This document shows positions 17,975 to 24,272 of a stretch of 64,000 nt of DNA, piece by piece (position 1 is the stretch's first letter; each line of letters starts with the position of its first letter). The stretch comes from Parazoarcus communis (lineage in GTDB: Bacteria > Pseudomonadota > Gammaproteobacteria > Burkholderiales > Rhodocyclaceae). The translations under genes were made by a program, and so were the position numbers. Under the pieces are notes generated by a model. That model saw only the letters and a list, made by a program, of their open reading frames with translations, made no database searches and was not told the origin of the DNA. The DNA lies in the NCBI RefSeq assembly GCF_003111645.1, contig NZ_CP022187.1, positions 3,596,001 through 3,660,000 of the forward strand, read 5' to 3'.

Positions 17975-18660
17975 TGTGCGGCCTCCGTTGCAGCTTGAAT
18001 GTTGAACCCGAGCGTGCCGAGCGGGCCCGCCTCGATGTGCACGCTGCTGCCGACCCTGGCCTGAGGAGCCTGGTACTCGACGCCGAGCAGCAATACGTCG
18101 CCGACCGACAGGGTCATGAACTCGGTCACGTCGACAAGCAGGCGGGGAACGTCGCGCACCAGCTCGGCAAACGTGCGTGTGCCAACTGCTACGCCATCCA
18201 CACTGATGGTGAGCTTGAGGTCGGCAAGTCTGCCGGCCTCGGCTGCGGACACGGTCGTGGTTGCGACCGGGCAGGCGCCGTCGAAGCATTTCTCGCGGAT
18301 CGCCGGCCGGTAGTAGCTTGCGTGCGGCAGGCTGAGGTCCGCCACCAGCACATAGCCCGCAACGGCTTCCAATGCGGTTTCCGCAGTCAGGCGTGCCGCC
18401 GGGCGGCCGATGACGATGCCGACTGTGGCGCCGATCTCGACGGCGGTTTCGCCATTCGGCAGGTGTACTGTGGCGCCGTCGCCGACGACGGTATTGGCCG
18501 GCTTCACATACATCGCCGGCGCTTTCGGCGCGCCTTTGTAGGGTGCAGCCTCAAGTGCATCGCCGAAACGGGCGAGTGAGCGGTGGTCGTTCAGGACCAC
18601 ACCGTAGACCGTGCCCAGTTGCGGGGGCAGTGTCTGGGGAGAGGACGATTTAAGCGTCAT
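17971..18660 (-). CDS. hpaG1: HpaG1: isomerase/decarboxylase, N-terminal-type subunit of the FAH family
   Basis: The 229-residue protein is a second FAH-fold unit, equivalent to the N-terminal half of E. coli HpaG. It has GTVYGVVLNDHRSLARFGDAL, PMYVKPANTV-like APAMYVKPANTV and VEIGATVGIVIGRPAARL. The second metal-binding glutamate and the C-terminal LLLGVEYQAPQARVG differ from HpaG2, so the two halves may share the decarboxylation and isomerisation steps. It begins 30 bp after dctM and is coupled to hpaG2. Confidence 0.9.
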   Translation of the reverse strand: MTLKSSSPQTLPPQLGTVYGVVLNDHRSLARFGDALEAAPYKGAPKAPAMYVKPANTVVGDGATVHLPNGETAVEIGATVGIVIGRPAARLTAETALEAVAGYVLVADLSLPHASYYRPAIREKCFDGACPVATTTVSAAEAGRLADLKLTISVDGVAVGTRTFAELVRDVPRLLVDVTEFMTLSVGDVLLLGVEYQAPQARVGSSVHIEAGPLGTLGFNIQAATEAAQ

Positions 18661-18690
18661 GATTCGGACTCTGGGTAATGAATTGAGGGG

Positions 18691-20022
18691 TCAGCCGCCG
18701 GTCGCATGGACCAGCCACAGCGAGATTCCGGGTACGAAGACCAGCAATGCGATGCGCAGGAGATCCGAGGCGAGGAAGCACAGCACGCCGCTGGCCGTCT
18801 CCTTCAGGGGTACGTCGCGCGCGAGCTTGTTGATCACGTAGAGGTTCATGCCCACCGGCGGCGTGACCAGACCGATCTCGACCACCATCAGGGCGACGAT
18901 GCCGAACCAGATCGACTTGTCCGAATCGGGCATGCCGTAGAAGTCCAGACCCATGATCACGGGGTAGAAGATGGGGATGGTCAGCAGGATCATGGCCAGC
19001 GAATCCATCACGCAGCCCAGCACCAGGTAGATCAGCAGGATGGCGAGCAGCACCAGCATCGGCTCGAAGCCGCTGTCCTTCACCCAGTTGGCGAGCTCGA
19101 CCGGAAGTTGTGACAGTGCGAGCGAGGCATTGAGCAGGTCGGCGCCGAGCAGCACGACAAAGATCATCGCAGTGGCGTGGGCGGTGCCATAGACGCTTTG
19201 CACGAAGTCCTTCGTTTTCATCCCGCCCGATACCGCAGCAATGATCCCGCATGCAGCTGCACCGATCGATGCAGCTTCGGTGGGGTTTGCCCAGCCGCCG
19301 TAGATGCCGACGATCACCACCAGAAACACCATCAGTACCGGCAGGATGCCGAGCTGGGCGCGCAGCATGGTGCCCAGGCTGGCGCGCTCGCCGGCCGGAC
19401 CGGCTGACGGATCGCGGGTGACCATGATGCGGATGACCAGCAGATAGCCGAGGGCCGCGAGAATGCCCGGGATGACCGCAGCGACGAAGAGCTTGCCGAT
19501 CGACTCCTGGGTGAGCACGGCGTAGATCACCAGTGGCACGGAAGGCGGGATCAGGATGCCAAGCGTACCGCTCGCTGCCAGCGTGGCGGTGGCGAGCTTG
19601 CCGGAGTAGCCGTGTGCGCGCAGTTCAGGCAGCGCCACCTGACCCATTGTTGCCGCGGTGGCCAGCGAGGAGCCGCAGATCGCGCCGAAGGCCGCACACG
19701 CCGCTGTGGACGCCATGGCCAGACCGCCGCGCCAGTGTCCGATCAGGGTGCCGGCGGCGCGGAATAGCGCTTTCGACAGCCCGCCGTGGGTGGCGAACTG
19801 GCCCATCAGGATGAACAGGGGAATGACGGCCAGGTCGTAGTTCGACAGGCGGGCATAGACCAGGTTGTTGAGGGTGAACAGCAGCCCTGCAGGCTCCCAA
19901 GTGTTCACTGCCAGGTAGATCGCTGCGCCAGCAATGAACATGGCGATGCCAATATGGATGCGTACGGCCAGCAGGCCGAGCAGGCCGGTAAAGCCGATCA
20001 CGCCGATCATTGTGCCGCTCAT
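18691..20022 (-). CDS. dctM: TRAP transporter large permease (DctM family)
   Basis: The 443-residue inner-membrane protein has about twelve hydrophobic segments and the DctM signatures GLLAVRIHIGIAMFIAGAA, IPLFILMGQFATHGGLSKALFRAAG, STAACAAFGAICGSSLATAATMGQVALPELR and LIPPSVPLVIYAVLTQESIGKLF. It is the ion-coupled translocation subunit of a TRAP system. The start overlaps the dctQ stop (ATGA), and it is 30 bp before hpaG1. With DctP encoded further down the operon the transporter is complete. Confidence 0.94.
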   Translation of the reverse strand: MSGTMIGVIGFTGLLGLLAVRIHIGIAMFIAGAAIYLAVNTWEPAGLLFTLNNLVYARLSNYDLAVIPLFILMGQFATHGGLSKALFRAAGTLIGHWRGGLAMASTAACAAFGAICGSSLATAATMGQVALPELRAHGYSGKLATATLAASGTLGILIPPSVPLVIYAVLTQESIGKLFVAAVIPGILAALGYLLVIRIMVTRDPSAGPAGERASLGTMLRAQLGILPVLMVFLVVIVGIYGGWANPTEAASIGAAACGIIAAVSGGMKTKDFVQSVYGTAHATAMIFVVLLGADLLNASLALSQLPVELANWVKDSGFEPMLVLLAILLIYLVLGCVMDSLAMILLTIPIFYPVIMGLDFYGMPDSDKSIWFGIVALMVVEIGLVTPPVGMNLYVINKLARDVPLKETASGVLCFLASDLLRIALLVFVPGISLWLVHATGG

Positions 20023-20576
20023 GCTTCACCTCCGGTCAGCATCTTGCGTTGAGAGAAGGCGGCTGCGAAACGATATGCTGCGCACACGGCCATCATGGCC
20101 AGGCTGGGGACCAGCGCTGCGACCGGAATCCAGACCGGCAGCGATACCAGCGGTGTAACCTCGCCGGCTTCGTGAATCGAGATTGCAGCGAGGGCGGTTC
20201 TCCATGCGAGCACACCCGCAAAGAGCGCCACGAGCAACTCGGCAATGCCATCGATCGACCGCTTCAGACGCGACTGCATGCCATCTGTAAAGAAATCCAC
20301 CTTGAGGTGCTCGCCGAGCAGGGTGCAATAAGGAAGAAAGGCCGCTGCCGCAACGGCGGTGCCCGCCTGCATCAGCTCGATGTCGCCGGTGACGGAGCCG
20401 AATCCAATCTTGCGTCCGATGATCGAGACGAGCGACATGCAGATGAGGCCGACGAAAATGAGTCCGCCGATCAGCGCCATGCCCTTGGCCGCGGTAATCA
20501 GGTAGTGCTCGGTGAGGTTGTGTTCAACCAGTTCGTGGGGCTGGCCCATTGGGTCGTGCGTGGCTGTCGTGCTCAT
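20019..20576 (-). CDS. dctQ: TRAP transporter small permease (DctQ family)
   Basis: This 185-residue protein has four hydrophobic segments and the DctQ hallmarks LMQAGTAVAAAAFLPYCTLLGEHLKVDFFTD and the RRSIDGIAELLVALFAGVLAWRTAL-type third helix. It is the small membrane subunit that pairs with DctM. It is the first full-length gene of the hpa operon, 217 bp from hpaR. Its ATG at 20576 has only a weak ribosome-binding site but overlaps the stop of a 17-codon leader ORF that has a strong one. Confidence 0.9.
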   Translation of the reverse strand: MSTTATHDPMGQPHELVEHNLTEHYLITAAKGMALIGGLIFVGLICMSLVSIIGRKIGFGSVTGDIELMQAGTAVAAAAFLPYCTLLGEHLKVDFFTDGMQSRLKRSIDGIAELLVALFAGVLAWRTALAAISIHEAGEVTPLVSLPVWIPVAALVPSLAMMAVCAAYRFAAAFSQRKMLTGGEA

Positions 20577-20626
20577 AGCCCTGCCACCTTTTGGCGTGCG
20601 CTAGCCAGCAATTGCCGGATTGTCAT
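20573..20626 (-). CDS. 17-residue leader ORF coupled to dctQ
   Basis: On the minus strand ATG at 20626 opens MTIRQLLASARQKVAGL and ends in a TGA at 20575-20573 that overlaps the dctQ ATG as ATGA. AAGGAGTGGAGACA immediately precedes the leader ATG and is the best ribosome-binding site in this region, whereas dctQ itself has none of quality. The arrangement fits a short translated leader that delivers ribosomes to dctQ. The peptide resembles nothing I recognise. Confidence 0.5.
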   Translation of the reverse strand: MTIRQLLASARQKVAGL

Positions 20627-20673
20627 TGTCTCCACTCCTTGTTGAGGGCCTGTGATTAACGGGGCCGCGTGAA

Positions 20674-20718
20674 ACTTATTAATATGTTAGTAATTAAACT
20701 GCTAACATCTTAGTAAGT
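20674..20718. promoter_or_regulatory. candidate HpaR operator, 45-bp near-perfect palindrome
   Basis: Arms ACTTATTAATATGTTAG (20674-20690) and CTAACATCTTAGTAAGT (20702-20718) are inverted repeats matching at 15 of 17 positions around an 11-bp centre. The core ATGTTAG/CTAACAT is perfect. It lies midway between the divergent hpa operon and hpaR, overlapping the AT-rich promoter zone. The architecture suits a MarR-family repressor controlling both directions. A TAAAAT box at 20726-20731 could be the hpaR -10. Confidence 0.72.
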
Positions 20719-20792
20719 CAAGCGCTAAAATAGCTTCAAGAAAATTTTGGTGATCTCCGTCTTTCAACCCACTGACGCAAGGAGCGCTGGCC

Positions 20793-21323
20793 ATGCCGCG
20801 CAAGATCGTTTATCGCAATCTCCCGCTGTTGTTACTGAAGGCGCGCGAGAGTTTTCTCAGTCACTTTCGTCCGATCCTCGCCCACTACGGCGTTACCGAG
20901 CAGCAGTGGCGGGTGATGCGCTTGTTGAGCGAGCAGGATGAACTCGAGCCATGGCAGATCTGCGAGGCGTGCCAGATCCTGAGTCCTAGCCTCGCGGGTG
21001 TGCTTTCACGCATGGAGGATGTCGGCCTGGTGGAACGGCGGCGCGTCCCGGAAGACCAGCGCCGCGTGCTGGTGCGCCTGACGCCCCACAGTCAGGAAAT
21101 GGTCGACGAGCTGGCGCCGCTGATTGAAGCGCAGTACCACCATCTTGAGGCGACGGTTGGCAAGGACATGCTGAATCAACTGTATGCGATGCTCGACCGT
21201 GTGTTGCAGAGCGAATCACTCCCCGTTGAGCATGTCGCATTGCCCGTGACGGCGTTGTCCGAGGGCGCGCAAAAGGGCAGCGGGCGCAAGCGCGCCGGTG
21301 CGGCGCGGGACGATCAGGAGTGA
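20793..21323 (+). CDS. hpaR: HpaR: MarR-family repressor of homoprotocatechuate degradation
   Basis: The 176-residue protein is a winged-helix MarR regulator: YGVTEQQWRVMRLLSEQ, ICEACQILSPSLAGVLSRMEDVGLVERRRVPEDQRRVLVRLT and a C-terminal dimerisation helix. The N-terminus RKIVYRNLPLLLLKARESFLSHFRPIL is characteristic of HpaR/HpcR. It should repress the divergent hpa operon and itself until a 4-hydroxyphenylacetate-type effector binds. The last 25 residues, basic and Ala/Gly-rich, extend beyond the usual family end. ATG at 20793 is preceded by AAGGAG at 20779-20784. Confidence 0.92.
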   Translation: MPRKIVYRNLPLLLLKARESFLSHFRPILAHYGVTEQQWRVMRLLSEQDELEPWQICEACQILSPSLAGVLSRMEDVGLVERRRVPEDQRRVLVRLTPHSQEMVDELAPLIEAQYHHLEATVGKDMLNQLYAMLDRVLQSESLPVEHVALPVTALSEGAQKGSGRKRAGAARDDQE

Positions 21324-21413
21324 GCGGGGAGGGACTGGCGCGTTATGCCCCGAGTCGCACTTGCGAGAGCGACCTCATGGGCTGCCGCCTTCGCATGAGA
21401 CCTTGAGCTCCGG

Positions 21414-21998
21414 TCAGGAGCGGCGGCGCAGACTCAGGCCGGCAAGCAGTCCGAGTCCGAGCAGCGACAGCACGGCCGGCTCGGGGATTGCGTTCGATGG
21501 GAAGCCGCGAATTTCACCGGCAGGATAAATCGAGGTATGGATGTTTAAGTAAGCCCGTTCGCTTGCGAGTCCGGCTGCGAGTGCGGCTTCGGCGGCTGCG
21601 AGGGTGCCTCCTGAGTTAGTAACGAATTGGCTGTTGAAGCTCGCCGCCTGCGTGAGGTCGAAGGTCGCATCGTAAGTGCCCGAGCTCGACCCAACAGGGA
21701 AGCCGGGAAGGGAGGGGGAGGTCACCGCCACGCCGGCATTTCCCGACTTGGGCAGCACTGTGCAGCAATGCAAATGGGCGGCAGAGGCGGTGGCGCTCAA
21801 GTCCGCGAAAACGATATTGAAAACCAGCGTGTGCGCAGCATCGTCGTACAGGATGATCGCCGTGCCAGTTGCTGCCGATCCATTCGGCGGATCCTCTGCC
21901 GCGTCGGACAAGCTGCTTGAGTAGGTAAAGAGGGTGGCCTGAACGTTTCCCGCGAACAGCGCGGCCAGTCCCAGCAAGGTGATTGAGCGCAGTGACAT
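21414..21998 (-). CDS. CHRD-domain protein with PEP-CTERM sorting signal
   Basis: The 194-residue exported protein has an N-terminal signal peptide (LLGLAALFAGNVQA), a CHRD domain (YSSSLSDAAEDPPNGSAATG near residue 26; AHLHCCT and YLNIHTSIYPAGEIRG) and a C-terminal PEP-CTERM signal: PEP, hydrophobic LSLLGLGLLAGL, then RRRS. PEP-CTERM tails are recognised by exosortase EpsH-type systems in exopolysaccharide-producing Gram-negatives; no exosortase gene is in the window. The ATG at 21998 was chosen over upstream in-frame ATGs because the signal peptide starts there and GGAGGC precedes it. Confidence 0.88.
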   Translation of the reverse strand: MSLRSITLLGLAALFAGNVQATLFTYSSSLSDAAEDPPNGSAATGTAIILYDDAAHTLVFNIVFADLSATASAAHLHCCTVLPKSGNAGVAVTSPSLPGFPVGSSSGTYDATFDLTQAASFNSQFVTNSGGTLAAAEAALAAGLASERAYLNIHTSIYPAGEIRGFPSNAIPEPAVLSLLGLGLLAGLSLRRRS

Positions 21999-22015
21999 GA
22001 TGCCTCCTTCCAATC

Positions 22016-22041
22016 GGGGTAGGGACGTGGGGTAGGGACGT
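22016..22041. repeat. 13-bp perfect tandem duplication
   Basis: GGGGTAGGGACGT occurs twice head to tail (22016-22028 and 22029-22041), 18 bp upstream of the CHRD/PEP-CTERM start codon. It could be a replication-slippage duplication or alter spacing in the leader. Confidence 0.8.
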
Positions 22042-22355
22042 CGCAAAGAGCCACCTCGTGGCCACCTTGAGCTCTGCGCTGAAGCGTATTGCTTTGTTCT
22101 AGCGCAACGCAGGGCTTTTGCAAGGGCGCCGCTTGTGTCAGCGAAGGCCGCTTCCAGGCCTGGTTCGAACCGCTTGCACGCGACCCTGTCCGGCGCGCCG
22201 TGAACACTCGCCTGGCGTGCGCTGCGCCTCGATGGACATCACGTCTTTCGCCCTTCCTTGACTTCATGACCCGGGCTATTCCGTCTGCTGTTGCGGGCCG
22301 AATGCGAGCCAGGTCTGCATCCGGATTTTTGCGCTGCAGCTTGCGTGATCGCTCT

Positions 22356-22406
22356 TTGTGCAATTAAACTTGCATTGAGATTTCTTGTGCAAAATGTTTT
22401 GCACAA
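22356..22406. promoter_or_regulatory. candidate autoregulatory operator of the RpiR-family regulator
   Basis: TTGTGCAAAA (22385-22394) and TTTTGCACAA (22397-22406) form a perfect inverted repeat with 10-bp arms and a 2-bp spacer. A further half-site TTGTGCAA lies at 22356-22363. The palindrome sits 84 bp before the RpiR start codon in the only AT-rich stretch of the region, suggesting that the regulator binds its own promoter and controls the following operon. Confidence 0.62.
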
Positions 22407-22489
22407 ATCTATCTTGCTCCCTTTGCCACATTGTTCGACCGCAATGCGCAATGTCCGCGCTCAGGAAGCAAGACCTGTTAAGGGGCCGC

Positions 22490-23428
22490 ATGGCAGACGA
22501 AACGAAAGCAGGCAGTGTCGCAATGGCAATGGCGCCGGCCACGGTGCAGGCCTTGCGCGAACTGGTGGTCCGCATCAGTCGTGGCGAGGCAGAGCTTACC
22601 CTTGGCAGCAAGGCACTCAAGGTGCTCGCGAGTCTGGTCGAGCGTCCGGACGAGGTTGCGGTCAGCAGCATCATGTCGCTGGCGGCCAGCGTGGGGGTCA
22701 ATGCCTCCACCCTTTCCCGGCTCGCGCGCAGCCTTGGGTACGACAGCTTCGCCCAGTTCCAGCAGGTGTTTCGTGACGCCCTGACGCGCGGCCAGCAGCG
22801 TTTCTACAGTGAGCAGGGGCAGCGTCTGCTCGACGATGACGTGCACGCTGCGGACGGTCCGCTTGCGGTGGTGGCGCAGCTGGCGCAGGAATCGATCCGC
22901 AATATCGACGGCTGTCTGGCTCAGCTTGAAGCCCGCGATCTGACCGCTGCTGCTGCACTGCTGGCACAGGCGCGCAGGGTGCGCGTGTTCGGCGCGCGGC
23001 AGATGCATGCCGTGGCGAGCTTCCTGTCCTATGGTCTTGGCCTGATCCGCCCCGAAGTCGGCCTGCTCGACGGCCCGGGGCAAAGCATCGCGGCCTCGCT
23101 TGCGCACCTGGGGCGCGGCGACGTGCTCCTGCTGTCGGGGGTTTCCCCCTACAGCCGGCAGGCAGTGGTTGTCGCTCGCGCAGCATCCGCTGCCGGCATC
23201 AAGGTGATCGCGATCACGGATTCGCGCGCATCTCCGCTCACGGCCTGTGCGGATCACGCGTTCTTCATTCCCCATTCGAGCAGTTTCATCAGCAACAGCA
23301 TTGGCGCCTATGTGGTGTTCTGCGAAGGGCTGATCAATCTTGTTGCCAAGGCGCTCGGCAGCAAGGCTCTGAAGTCACTTGAGCGCCAGGAAGAATTTAT
23401 CGCAAAGCTGGACATTGAAATGCGTTGA
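22490..23428 (+). CDS. RpiR-family transcriptional regulator (HTH plus SIS domain)
   Basis: This 312-residue protein has an N-terminal RpiR helix-turn-helix (ASLVERPDEVAVSSIMSLAASVGVNASTLSRLARSLGYDSFAQF, about 40-85) and a C-terminal SIS domain (VFGARQMHAVASFLSYGL, LLLSGVSPYSRQAVVVARAASAAGIKVIAITD). SIS domains usually bind phosphosugars, but in this context the effector is more likely an acyl-CoA or acid metabolite, which is inference. It precedes and probably controls the crotonase/acyl-CoA synthetase genes 60 bp downstream. ATG at 22490 was preferred; an in-frame ATG at 22451 lacks a ribosome-binding site. Confidence 0.87.
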   Translation: MADETKAGSVAMAMAPATVQALRELVVRISRGEAELTLGSKALKVLASLVERPDEVAVSSIMSLAASVGVNASTLSRLARSLGYDSFAQFQQVFRDALTRGQQRFYSEQGQRLLDDDVHAADGPLAVVAQLAQESIRNIDGCLAQLEARDLTAAAALLAQARRVRVFGARQMHAVASFLSYGLGLIRPEVGLLDGPGQSIAASLAHLGRGDVLLLSGVSPYSRQAVVVARAASAAGIKVIAITDSRASPLTACADHAFFIPHSSSFISNSIGAYVVFCEGLINLVAKALGSKALKSLERQEEFIAKLDIEMR

Positions 23429-23488
23429 GCGCGCAGCGCGCCTGATGCACATGAATCACGCCGTCGCTACGACGCAATAAGGACAGAC

Positions 23489-24271
23489 ATGAGCTACGAA
23501 AACATCCTCTATTCCATGACGGACGGCATTGCCGAGATCCGTTTCAATCGCCCGCACCGTCTCAATGCGGTCACGGCGAAATTCTACGAAGAGTTCAACG
23601 AGGCGCTCGGCATTGCCGAGGCCGACGGCGACGCACGTGTCGTGCTGATTACCGGCGAAGGCCGTGCCTTCTGCGTTGGCGCCGACCTCAAGGAGCACAA
23701 GGTCGGGCGTACGGCCTTCGACCGCCGGCAGTATCTGCAGGGCGAGCAGATCGTGTGCAAGCGCCTCATTCAGTTGCGCAAGCCGGTGGTCGCCGCGGTG
23801 AATGGCTATGCGCTGGGCGCCGGGGCCGAGCTGGCGATGGCGTCCGACTTCATCGTGATGGCCGAGAGCGCGCAGATCGGCCTGCCCGAGATCAGCATCG
23901 GCAATTTCCTCGGTGGCGGGGTGACCTGGCTGCTGCCGCGGCTGGTGGGGCTGGCCAAGGCACGCGAGTTGGTCTTTCTGGGTGAGCGCATCGGCGGCGC
24001 GGAGGCGGTGCGGTTCGGCCTCGCCAATCGCAGCTTTGCGGATGAAGGCTTTCATGAGGCGGCACGTGCATTCGCACACAAGCTGGCGACCAAGGCACCG
24101 TTCTCGATGGCACTCGCCAAGGAGCAGCTCAACATGGCGGCCGACCGCGGTCTGGATGCGGCACTCACTGCCGAACTGGAAGGAATGACGTTTGTTGGTA
24201 CCACGCGCGACTGGCAGGAAGGCGTCGATGCCTTTGCCGAGAAGCGCACGCCGGTATTCAGGGGAGAATGA
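23489..24271 (+). CDS. enoyl-CoA hydratase/isomerase (crotonase) family protein
   Basis: The 260-residue crotonase-fold protein shows IRFNRPHRLNAVT, the oxyanion-hole segment GRAFCVGADLKEHK, and VVAAVNGYALGAGAELAMASDFIVMAESAQIGLPEISIG. The glutamate in PEISIGN corresponds to one of the two catalytic acids of hydratases; the other equivalent, in the GAGAELAMASD segment, is less certain. It would act on an acyl-CoA. The stop at 24271 is followed one base later by the start of the acyl-CoA synthetase, so the two are coupled. Confidence 0.9.
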   Translation: MSYENILYSMTDGIAEIRFNRPHRLNAVTAKFYEEFNEALGIAEADGDARVVLITGEGRAFCVGADLKEHKVGRTAFDRRQYLQGEQIVCKRLIQLRKPVVAAVNGYALGAGAELAMASDFIVMAESAQIGLPEISIGNFLGGGVTWLLPRLVGLAKARELVFLGERIGGAEAVRFGLANRSFADEGFHEAARAFAHKLATKAPFSMALAKEQLNMAADRGLDAALTAELEGMTFVGTTRDWQEGVDAFAEKRTPVFRGE

Positions 24272-24272
24272 G

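Larger units (their letters stand above)
21999..22489. other. 491-bp intergenic region between the divergent CHRD and RpiR genes
   Basis: No gene is convincing here. It holds a perfect 13-bp tandem duplication at 22016-22041, an ambiguous open frame with no family resemblance, and a pronounced AT-rich operator/promoter zone at 22356-22410 in front of the RpiR gene (listed separately). Confidence 0.6.

Noticed and set aside
22162-22171. GGTTCGAACC resembling a tRNA T-arm
   Set aside because: No acceptor, D or anticodon stem can be drawn around it on either strand. The match is a short palindrome.
22089-22367. 92-codon plus-strand frame between the CHRD and RpiR genes
   Set aside because: No ribosome-binding site and no family resemblance; arginine-rich composition is typical of a chance frame, and it overlaps the predicted operator region.
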